Shown: positions 56,965 through 64,000 of the stretch, piece by piece
Numbering within the stretch: position 1 is the first letter of the stretch
Layout of the letters: each line of letters opens with the position of its first letter
Assembly: GCF_002834225.1 (NCBI RefSeq)
Contig: NZ_NNSR01000016.1
Coordinates: 1-64,000, forward strand
Reading direction: 5' to 3'
Origin: Ruminococcus bromii
GTDB lineage: Bacteria > Bacillota > Clostridia > Oscillospirales > Acutalibacteraceae
Length of the DNA: 64,000 bases
The notes under the pieces: generated by a model
The model's input: only the letters and a program-made list of their open reading frames with translations
What the model was told of the DNA's origin: nothing
Databases searched by the model: none
Position numbers and translations under genes: made by a program

Positions 56965-57464
56965 TGAGAGCTTCAAGAACTTTTTTTCGATTTTTCGGCT
57001 ATTCCCTGCTGTTAATAATTATGTATGTTTTTCAGGGTTCGGGTTTTATAATTCCCGAAATTTTCGGCGGCAGACCGCTTATGTTGATTTCACTTGCACT
57101 CTGCATTGCTTCTTTTGAAAACACTTTGCCGTCGGTAATTTTCGGTGCGTTGTGCGGTGTGCTGACGGATATTTCATTTGACGGCAGTATCGGCTATTTT
57201 GCCTTTGCACTTACGGTTGTCTGCTATGCGGAAAACTTTGTGTTCAGCAAATATTTTGTGCCGTCATTTGTTACCGTTATCGTGTTTTCATTTGCGGCGG
57301 TAATGACGGTAATGTTGATTTATTATCTGCTGTTTGTCCTGATTGCAGGGCTTGACAGCGGTTGTTTGTTGTTTGTACGGCACTACATTTCAAGAATACT
57401 TTACACATTTGCCGTGACAATTCCGCTGTATTTTCTTACGGCATTTTTAAACAAAAATCTTTAA
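56961..57464 (+). CDS. mreD: Rod-shape protein MreD
   Basis: A 167-aa hydrophobic protein with about five membrane helices, as in MreD. A short FDGSIGYFAFALTV loop is typical. It overlaps mreC and precedes the PBP2 gene. Confidence 0.88.
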   Translation: MMRASRTFFRFFGYSLLLIIMYVFQGSGFIIPEIFGGRPLMLISLALCIASFENTLPSVIFGALCGVLTDISFDGSIGYFAFALTVVCYAENFVFSKYFVPSFVTVIVFSFAAVMTVMLIYYLLFVLIAGLDSGCLLFVRHYISRILYTFAVTIPLYFLTAFLNKNL

Positions 57465-57487
57465 TCTTTGTGAAAGGGAGGTTCGGT

Positions 57488-59509
57488 ATGAGGTTCGGCA
57501 AAAGCAGAAAAAACGGCAAAAAAAGTAAAAAGAGCAGAACAACCGTCAGCATAATAATAACAGCCGCAATTTTTGCAGGCTTTGCAATCAGGCTTGCCGA
57601 TTGGCAGCTTGTGCAGGGAAAAAACTACAAGAGCCTTGCCGCAAAATCAACGGGATATACCGAAAAAACCGACGCAACAAGGGGCGAAATCGTTGACCGC
57701 AACGGTGTAGGTCTTGTTGTAAACACCACAAAGTATAAAATAGTCCTTAACAAGCTTTATATTGAGGAGGACAGGCTTGACGGAATTTTACTTGAACTTG
57801 CTGATATTCTCACAAAAACAGGAGATGCAAGAACAGATTCATTGCCGATTTCGGTCGGCTCGGACGGCAGTTGCGTTTATAAAACAAGCCGTGAAGAAGA
57901 TGCGAAAAAACTTCTGTCATCGGATTTTCTTGATATGGACAGGAACACAAGTGCCGATGATTGCTTTGACGCACTTTTAAAACGCTACAAAATTTCCGAC
58001 AGGTTGAGTCTAAGTCAAAAAACAACGCTCGTTTCAATTCATTACAATATGGAACTTGAAAATTATTCAAATTCAAACCCGTATGTTTTTGCCAAAAATA
58101 TCAGCCGAAGTGCCGTGAATGCCGTCAGCGAAAATACTCAGGGTGTGAGCGGTGTTGAAATTCAGACCTATCTCACACGAGGTGCATCTGATCCCGACCT
58201 TGCACCGCACATTTTGGGTGCACTCGGTTCGTTGTCGGAAGATGAATACAATGAGCTGAAAAAAGATGGCAAGGACTACTCCTATAATGATAAGATAGGC
58301 AAATTCGGAATTGAACTTGCCTTTGAGGATGACCTCAAAGGCAAGGGCGGAACAAGGGTTATTCAGCGAAATGCCGACGGAACTCTTGTTGAAAGCATTG
58401 AAACCGAGAGCGCAAAACCCGGTAACACGGTCTACCTTACAATTGATTCAAAATTGCAGAAAACCGCCGCAAAGTCGCTTGAAGAAAATGTCAAAGCGGC
58501 AAAACAGGCAGGCAAGGAATTGGGACAGAAAAATAACGGTGAGGACTGTGAAACAGGTGCAGTTGTAATGTTGTCGGTCAAGGATTTTTCGGTACTTGCG
58601 GCGGCAAGCTATCCTACATACGATTTGAACAGGTACAGCGAATACGGTTCGTACTATGTCAAGCTTTCGGAAAACAAAAATTCTCCGATGTATAACCGTG
58701 CAACAGTCGGAACATTCGCCTGCGGTTCGGTGTTCAAGCCGTGTGTTGCGGGTGCGGCTCTTGAGGAAAAAATCATAACCGATAAAACGAAAATCTACTG
58801 CAAACAGGACTATGATTTTTACCCCACCAATGTGGTAAGGTGTATGCACTATCACGGCAGTCTTGATGTTACGGGCGCAATTGAACAATCGTGCAACTAC
58901 TTTTTTGCCGACACGGGCAGAAGGCTCGGAATTGAACCGATGTATCTGTATGCGCAGAAGTTCGGGCTCGGTGAATACACAGGCGTTGAAATTGAGGAAT
59001 CAAAGGGAACGCTTGCAGGCAGGGACAGCACAGATTGGCAGGTTGGCAACACAGTTTCAGCCGCAATCGGTCAGTCCGACAATGCATTTACTCCCGTTCA
59101 GCTTGCAACCTATGTTGCAACAATCGCCAACAACGGTGAGAGGCTCAAAACACACATTGTTGATAAGGTTACAAATTATGAGCGGACGAAAACCGTAAAA
59201 TCGACAGATGTTGAAAGCTACGGTGAATGCGGAATTTCAAAGAAAAATCTTGATATTGTTCGCAAGGCAATGCTCGGCGTTACTCAGAACGAAAACGGCA
59301 CGGCAAATTATATGTTCGGTGATTATAAAGTTAAGGTTGCCGCCAAAACAGGTACGGCTGAAAACTCGGGTTCCGACCATACAACCTTCATTTGCTATGC
59401 TCCGTATGAAAAGCCCGAGGTCGCAATTGCCGTTGTAATCGAACACGGTGCAAAGGGCAGATATTCAATGCAGGTTGCAAAGGATTTACTGGACGCATAT
59501 TTTAAATAA
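57488..59509 (+). CDS. mrdA: Penicillin-binding protein 2 (transpeptidase)
   Basis: A 673-aa class B penicillin-binding protein starting at 57488, where GGGAGGTTCGGT precedes the ATG. The basic N-terminus (RFGKSRKNGKKSKK), one membrane helix (about 20-38), the pedestal domain and the transpeptidase follow. Active-site residues are S414-V-F-K417, S468-C-N470 and K620-T-G622. It crosslinks peptidoglycan for elongation with RodA, which is not in the window. It is the end of the mre cluster. Confidence 0.95.
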   Translation: MRFGKSRKNGKKSKKSRTTVSIIITAAIFAGFAIRLADWQLVQGKNYKSLAAKSTGYTEKTDATRGEIVDRNGVGLVVNTTKYKIVLNKLYIEEDRLDGILLELADILTKTGDARTDSLPISVGSDGSCVYKTSREEDAKKLLSSDFLDMDRNTSADDCFDALLKRYKISDRLSLSQKTTLVSIHYNMELENYSNSNPYVFAKNISRSAVNAVSENTQGVSGVEIQTYLTRGASDPDLAPHILGALGSLSEDEYNELKKDGKDYSYNDKIGKFGIELAFEDDLKGKGGTRVIQRNADGTLVESIETESAKPGNTVYLTIDSKLQKTAAKSLEENVKAAKQAGKELGQKNNGEDCETGAVVMLSVKDFSVLAAASYPTYDLNRYSEYGSYYVKLSENKNSPMYNRATVGTFACGSVFKPCVAGAALEEKIITDKTKIYCKQDYDFYPTNVVRCMHYHGSLDVTGAIEQSCNYFFADTGRRLGIEPMYLYAQKFGLGEYTGVEIEESKGTLAGRDSTDWQVGNTVSAAIGQSDNAFTPVQLATYVATIANNGERLKTHIVDKVTNYERTKTVKSTDVESYGECGISKKNLDIVRKAMLGVTQNENGTANYMFGDYKVKVAAKTGTAENSGSDHTTFICYAPYEKPEVAIAVVIEHGAKGRYSMQVAKDLLDAYFK

Positions 59510-59780
59510 AAGTTGAAATTACGGTTGTAAATACACTGTGTTAAAACAAAACCAAGAATTTTTGACCGCATAATATGGCTGAGTGCCTAAACAATAAAAA
59601 ACTTATTTTTGCTTTTAGCATTAAAAATCAATGAAATTATTGTGCAAACCGTTAAAAATGAAGAATAATTTTATTAACTATCACTAAAATATCAACAAAA
59701 ATTTTGGCTGATAAAATTACTGTTCGTTTATTGCTCTTTGACGGATTTTGTGATAGAATATAGCAGAGGTAGAATTTATT
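59510..59780. other. Intergenic region before minD
   Basis: 271 bases, AT-rich, with no supported gene. A possible minD promoter (TTGACG at 59738, TATAGC at 59759) has a short spacer and is weak. No terminator was recognised. Confidence 0.4.
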
Positions 59781-60521
59781 ATGGATAATGTTATAGTTGT
59801 AGCGTCGGGAAAAGGCGGCACAGGCAAGTCAACTGTGTGTATCTGTCTTTCCGTTGCTCTTGTAAAGCAGGGCAAAAGAGTCTTGCTTATTGATTGTGAC
59901 TGCGGTATGCGCGGTCTTGACATTATGCTCGATATGGAGCAGGACATAATTTTTGATGCGTCGGATGCCGTTTGCGGTAACTGTACATTCGGTGAGGCAA
60001 TTTACAAAAGTAAAAATAACGAGAACCTGTACCTTATGGCGGCTCCCTTTGACACCGAAAACGAACTCAGTCCCTCGGTGTTTACTCAGCTTGTCGATTC
60101 TGTTAAAGACAGCTTTGATTTTGTTCTTATTGATTCCCCTGCGGGAATCGGCTCAGGCTTTGAAACTGCGGCAGCGCCTGCCGACAGAGCCTTGATTGTT
60201 ACCAATGCGGAGCCGACGGGTGTGCGCGGTGCGGTTAAGGTGAGAAGAAAGCTTGAATCAATGGGAAAGAAAAACATACGACTTGTTATCAACCGCTTTG
60301 ACCGCAAGCTGTTTACACAGCTCGGCTTTTATGAAGACCTCGACAGCGTTATTGACGCAACACAGACACAGCTTATTGCGCTTGTGCCGTTTGATATCCG
60401 TATTTCGGTGATTGTTCAGCGAGGTGTTGCCGGACTTAACTGGAGCGCGGCGGCGTCTGTTTTTGACTGTCTTGCACAAAGACTTGAGGGAAAGCATGTT
60501 CCGCTTGCCTTCAAGGGGTAA
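59781..60521 (+). CDS. minD: Septum-site-determining ATPase MinD
   Basis: A 246-aa deviant-Walker ATPase with GKGGTGKST (K11, K16), the DCDCGMRGLDIMLDM switch and ADRALIVTNAEPT. MinD places the division septum together with MinC and, in many bacteria, MinE. Neither minC nor minE is next to it. The C-terminal end is LEGKHVPLAFKG, not a clear amphipathic membrane-targeting helix. A MinD-like protein with another role is possible. Confidence 0.85.
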   Translation: MDNVIVVASGKGGTGKSTVCICLSVALVKQGKRVLLIDCDCGMRGLDIMLDMEQDIIFDASDAVCGNCTFGEAIYKSKNNENLYLMAAPFDTENELSPSVFTQLVDSVKDSFDFVLIDSPAGIGSGFETAAAPADRALIVTNAEPTGVRGAVKVRRKLESMGKKNIRLVINRFDRKLFTQLGFYEDLDSVIDATQTQLIALVPFDIRISVIVQRGVAGLNWSAAASVFDCLAQRLEGKHVPLAFKG

Positions 60522-60591
60522 TGTGTGCGGCTTTTTTAGTTATAGTTTTGAAATTGATTTGAAATGAAATAAATGTCTGGAGGAAATATAT

Positions 60592-60987
60592 ATGAATATA
60601 GCCCTTATAGCTCATGATGAAAAAAAGGAACTGATGGTGCAGTTCTGCATTGCTTACTGCGGTGTTCTCAGCCGCAACAACCTTTGCGCCACCGGCACAA
60701 CAGGCAAAATGGTGTCAGAGGCAACAGGTCTTACAATTCAGAAATTCCTTGCAGGCTCTCAGGGCGGAAGTCAGCAGATTGCGGCAAGAATTGCGTGCAA
60801 TGAGATTGATATGCTTCTCTTTTTCAGAGATCCGCTCAATCCAAAGCCGAACGAGCCTAACGATATGAATATGCTCCGTCTTTGCGATATGCACAACATT
60901 CCGGTTGCAACAAACATTGCAACTGCCGAGGTGCTTATCCACGGTCTTGAAAGAGGCGACCTTGACTGGAGAAATATTCTCAAATAA
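60592..60987 (+). CDS. mgsA: Methylglyoxal synthase
   Basis: A 131-aa enzyme converting dihydroxyacetone phosphate to methylglyoxal and phosphate, a bypass used when phosphate is scarce. Seen are [27 protein letters not shown] and FFRDPLNP (catalytic Asp), plus the C-terminal [14 protein letters not shown] precedes the ATG. It lies 70 bases after minD. Confidence 0.94.
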   Translation: MNIALIAHDEKKELMVQFCIAYCGVLSRNNLCATGTTGKMVSEATGLTIQKFLAGSQGGSQQIAARIACNEIDMLLFFRDPLNPKPNEPNDMNMLRLCDMHNIPVATNIATAEVLIHGLERGDLDWRNILK

Positions 60988-61009
60988 TTTAATTATTTTC
61001 GCTTTACAT

Positions 61010-61047
61010 ATCGGGTGGTGTAATACTGCCCGATTGTTGTGTTTTTT
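61010..61047 (+). terminator. Terminator after mgsA
   Basis: ATCGGGTGGT pairs with ACTGCCCGAT using two G-U pairs, and a T-rich tail (TGTTGTGTTTTTT) follows. Confidence 0.7.
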
Positions 61048-61104
61048 AGGGAAATTTTTTCGTTTCCCTTTTCTATAAAAGATTGTAATTTTCGGAGGAA
61101 AAAA

Positions 61105-62397
61105 ATGGCACTTATAACCAAGAAAATCAAGGGTACGGAAGATGTTCTTCCGAAGGAAAGCTACAAATGGCAGTTTGTTGAAAAGATTATGCGTGAGGAG
61201 GCTCGCTCCTACGGTTTCAGAGAAATCAGAACTCCCGTGTTTGAACACACAGAGCTTTTTGCCCGTGGTGTCGGTCAGACAACCGATGTTGTTCAGAAAG
61301 AAATGTACACATTCGACACAAAGGGCGGCGAAAGCGTAACACTTCGCCCCGAGGGTACATCCGGTGCGGCAAGAGCTGTTCTTGAACACGCTCTTGAAAA
61401 CGAAGGACTTCCGATTAAGGCAAGCTACTTTGTTTCATGCTACCGATATGAAAAGCCACAGGCAGGCAGACTTCGTGAGTTCCACCAGTTCGGTATTGAG
61501 GAGTACGGCACACAGGATCCTGTTGCCGATGCAGAGCTTATCAGCCTTGCAAGCTCCGTAATTAACAGACTTCAGCTTGACAGCGTTCATCTTCAGATTA
61601 ATTCTATCGGCTGTCCGACCTGCCGTGCGGAATATCACAAGGCGTTGAAATCATATTTTGAGGGTTATAAGGACAAGCTGTGCGACACCTGTCTTTCCCG
61701 TCTTGACAAAAACCCGATGAGAATTCTCGACTGCAAAAGTCCTATCTGTTCCGAGATTGCAAAGGACGCACCTAAGATTACAGACTATCTTTGTGACGAG
61801 TGTAGAAACCACTTTGACGCAGTTCAGAAATATCTTGATGCCGCAGGCATTGAATACACGGTTGATCCCACAATTGTAAGAGGTCTTGATTACTATACAA
61901 AGACAGTATTTGAATTTGTAACCGATTGTATCGGTGCTCAGGGCACTGTTTGCGGCGGCGGTCGTTATGACGGTCTTATCGAGGAGCTCGGCGGCAAGCA
62001 CCTTCCCTCCCTCGGTTTCGCAATGGGTATGGAAAGACTTCTCATGGTAATGGATAAGCAGGGCATTGAAATTCCCGACAATGACGAGTGTATGCTCTAC
62101 ATTGCAACAATGGGCGATGCCGCAAAGGTTAAGGCTTTTGAGCTTATCAAACAGGTTCGCAGCTGCGGAATGATTGCCGAAACCGATGTTATCGGCAGAG
62201 GACTTCGTGCTCAGATGAAGTATGCCGACAAGATTGACGCAAGATATTCAATCGTTTTGGGCGACAACGAAATCGAGCAGAACACAGCCAAGGTCAAGAA
62301 TATGGAAACAGGCGAAACAGCCGAGGTTACTCTTGACGGGCATTTCATGGAGAGATTTGTTGAAATCCAGCTTTCAGACGAACAGAAAAACAAGTAA
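61105..62397 (+). CDS. hisS: Histidyl-tRNA synthetase
   Basis: A 430-aa class II synthetase. The MALITKKIKGTEDVLP start is chosen because TCGGAGGAAAAAA precedes it; an earlier frame begins 22 codons before. Motif 2 (SYFVSCYRYEKPQAGRLREFHQF), RGLDYYTKTVFEF and the motif-3 LGFAMGMERL are present. It charges tRNA-His. aspS follows, a common pair. Confidence 0.96.
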   Translation: MALITKKIKGTEDVLPKESYKWQFVEKIMREEARSYGFREIRTPVFEHTELFARGVGQTTDVVQKEMYTFDTKGGESVTLRPEGTSGAARAVLEHALENEGLPIKASYFVSCYRYEKPQAGRLREFHQFGIEEYGTQDPVADAELISLASSVINRLQLDSVHLQINSIGCPTCRAEYHKALKSYFEGYKDKLCDTCLSRLDKNPMRILDCKSPICSEIAKDAPKITDYLCDECRNHFDAVQKYLDAAGIEYTVDPTIVRGLDYYTKTVFEFVTDCIGAQGTVCGGGRYDGLIEELGGKHLPSLGFAMGMERLLMVMDKQGIEIPDNDECMLYIATMGDAAKVKAFELIKQVRSCGMIAETDVIGRGLRAQMKYADKIDARYSIVLGDNEIEQNTAKVKNMETGETAEVTLDGHFMERFVEIQLSDEQKNK

Positions 62398-62410
62398 TAA
62401 AAGAAAATTT

Positions 62411-62444
62411 TCGGTCGGTCAGGCACATTAAAAATGCCGACCGA
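62411..62444 (+). other. Hairpin between hisS and aspS
   Basis: TCGGTCGG pairs with CCGACCGA; a nested GGCA/TGCC pair is an alternative. There is no T-run, so it is more likely an RNA-stability or attenuator element than a terminator. Confidence 0.4.
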
Positions 62445-62466
62445 TTCATATAAAGGAGCATATACA

Positions 62467-64000
62467 ATGGCAGAATTTATGACAGGAATGAAGCGTACCG
62501 ATTATTGCGGAGATCTGCGTATCGGTGATGTCGGCAGAGAGGTAACTGTCTGCGGTTGGGTACAGCGTTGCCGTGACCTCGGTCAGCTCATTTTCATTGA
62601 CCTGCGTGACCGCACAGGTATTGTTCAGCTTGCATTCAATGACAAAACAGACAAAGAAATTTTTGATAAGGCATTTTCATGCAGAAGTGAATTTGTTCTT
62701 GCCGCAAAGGGTGTTGTTTGCGAAAGAAGTTCAAAAAACAGCGAAATCCCCACAGGCGATATCGAGGTTGTTGTAAGCGATATGCGTGTGCTTTCAAAGG
62801 CACAGACGCCGCCTTTTGAAATTGTTGACGATACAAACACAAACGAGGAGTTAAGACTTAAATATCGTTATCTTGACCTTCGCCGCCGTCCTCTTCTCAA
62901 CAATCTTATGATGAGAAGTAAGATTGCAAAGGTTGCAAGAGATTATTTCCACGACAACGGCTTTGTTGAAATTGAAACTCCTATGATGATCAAGTCAACT
63001 CCCGAGGGCGCAAGAGATTATCTTGTTCCGTCAAGAATCCATAACGGCAAGTTTTATGCTCTCCCTCAGTCACCGCAGATTTACAAACAGCTCCTTATGC
63101 TTTCGGGCTTTGACCGTTACATTCAGCTTGCAAGATGTTTCCGTGACGAGGATCTTCGTGCCGACCGTCAGCCTGAATTTACACAGATTGATATGGAGCT
63201 TTCATTTGTTGATGTTGATGAAATCCTCGAAATCAACGAGGGCTTTTTCAAAAAGCTTTTCAAAGAGGTTTTAAACATTGACCTTGAGGAGCATTTCCAG
63301 AGAATGACCTACAAAGAGGCTATGAAAAGCTACGGTTCGGACAAGCCCGATATCCGTTTTGACATGAAGATTCAGGACATTTCGGACCTTGTTAAGGACT
63401 GCGGTTTCAGCGTATTTACAAGTGCAATTGAGAACGGCGGTTCTGTAAGGGCAATTGTTGCCAAGAATGCGTCGTCGGTTTACACAAGAAAAGAAATTGA
63501 CAAGCTCACAGAATATGCAAAGGGCATCGGTGCAAAGGGACTTGCCTATGTAAGATGGGTTGACGAGCCTAACGCATCATTCAAGAAGTTTATGAGTGAA
63601 GAAGAGCTTTCGGCAATCTACGAAAGACTCGGCGCTGAAAAGGGCGATGTTATCCTCATCGTTGCCGACAAGAACAGCACGGTTCTTTCAACACTCGGCG
63701 CACTCCGTCTTGTTGTTGCAAAGCGTCTTGACATTATTCCCGATGTATTCAAGTTCCTCTGGATTGTTGACTTCCCGTTCTTTGAATATGACGAGGAAAG
63801 CGGCGAATGGCTTGCAATGCACCATCCGTTCACAATGCCTAAGGAAGAGTGCCTGCAGTACCTTGACACAGATCCGTCAAAGGTTATTGCAAAGGCCTAT
63901 GACCTCACACTCAACGGTGTTGAGCTTTCAAGCGGTTCAATGCGTATCACAGACTATGAACTCCAGCAGAAGATGTTCAAGGCTTTGAAGCTCACCGATG
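62467..64000 (+). CDS. aspS: Aspartyl-tRNA synthetase (cut off by the window end)
   Basis: The first 511 codons of a class II synthetase. The ATG at 62467 has AAAGGAGC before it. The anticodon-binding OB fold (to about residue 110), KYRYLDLRR, motif 1 and motif 2 (ARCFRDEDLRADRQPEFTQIDME) and the bacterial GAD insertion domain are present. The C-terminal motif 3 lies outside. The protein ends at the edge with no stop, so its full length is unknown. Whether it discriminates tRNA-Asp from tRNA-Asn cannot be judged. Confidence 0.95.
   Translation, partial: MAEFMTGMKRTDYCGDLRIGDVGREVTVCGWVQRCRDLGQLIFIDLRDRTGIVQLAFNDKTDKEIFDKAFSCRSEFVLAAKGVVCERSSKNSEIPTGDIEVVVSDMRVLSKAQTPPFEIVDDTNTNEELRLKYRYLDLRRRPLLNNLMMRSKIAKVARDYFHDNGFVEIETPMMIKSTPEGARDYLVPSRIHNGKFYALPQSPQIYKQLLMLSGFDRYIQLARCFRDEDLRADRQPEFTQIDMELSFVDVDEILEINEGFFKKLFKEVLNIDLEEHFQRMTYKEAMKSYGSDKPDIRFDMKIQDISDLVKDCGFSVFTSAIENGGSVRAIVAKNASSVYTRKEIDKLTEYAKGIGAKGLAYVRWVDEPNASFKKFMSEEELSAIYERLGAEKGDVILIVADKNSTVLSTLGALRLVVAKRLDIIPDVFKFLWIVDFPFFEYDEESGEWLAMHHPFTMPKEECLQYLDTDPSKVIAKAYDLTLNGVELSSGSMRITDYELQQKMFKALKLTD

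Noticed and set aside
57362-57487. Upstream extension of the PBP2 gene overlapping mreD
   Set aside because: The extra 42 codons run inside mreD in another frame. The ATG at 57488 has a strong GGGAGG site and begins with a basic membrane-anchor N-terminus.

Overview
The window is the chromosome-replication-origin neighbourhood of a low-to-moderate-GC Gram-positive anaerobe of the Clostridia, most like Ruminococcus/Oscillospiraceae. The evidence is the gene order (rpmH-rnpA-yidD-yidC-jag-mnmE-mnmG-rsmG-noc-parA-parB to the left of dnaA; dnaN-rlbA-recF-remB-gyrB-gyrA to the right), a two-subunit class I fumarase, a tryptophan T-box, a sortase-type surface protein and GTG/TTG starts. The genus cannot be fixed from the sequence alone. 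Genes left of about 32.4 kb are mostly on the minus strand and those right of it mostly on the plus strand, as expected for two replication arms leaving an origin next to dnaA.

Layout. 0-7 kb: a GtrB/GtrA glycolipid pair, class I fumarase subunits, an OmpR-type two-component system, and a FliB-like Fe-S protein overlapping a small Nif11-like protein. 7-17.3 kb, minus strand: a 51-residue membrane peptide, rpsT, then trpE-G-D-C-B-A with a sirtuin overlapping trpA. The operon is led by a T-box whose candidate specifier is TGG, and it has no trpF. Upstream lie murF and ddl. 17.8-21.5 kb: an acyl-CoA synthetase, a lipoprotein and two small DUF membrane proteins; three promoters here contain TTGTAY/RTACAA inverted repeats. 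21.6-32.4 kb: serS, parB, parA, a noc-like parB, rsmG, mnmG, mnmE, jag, yidC, yidD, rnpA and rpmH, with two exact parS sites.

32.4-44.5 kb: dnaA, dnaN, rlbA, recF, remB, two related zinc-ribbon membrane proteins, gyrB, a thioesterase, gyrA and a lipoprotein. Both gyrase subunits carry acidic extensions. 44.5-49.4 kb is an accessory module: a large repeat-containing cell-wall-anchored protein diverges from a large regulator with two helix-turn-helix-like segments, and a 34-bp near-perfect palindrome lies between them. 49.4-64 kb: a GH13 alpha-glucanase, zapA, a U32 peptidase, dut, mreBCD, PBP2, an orphan minD, mgsA, hisS and the start of aspS, which runs off the window.

Most of the window is core machinery for replication, segregation, tRNA modification, cell-wall elongation, tryptophan synthesis and aminoacylation. 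The parts that look least explained are the Nif11-like/FliB-like pair (5.7-7.0 kb), the surface-protein/regulator pair with its shared palindrome (44.5-49.3 kb), the zinc-ribbon membrane pair inside the origin cluster (37.1-38.3 kb), and the missing trpF with a sirtuin attached to the trp operon. No rRNA, tRNA, CRISPR array, insertion sequence or prophage was recognised.
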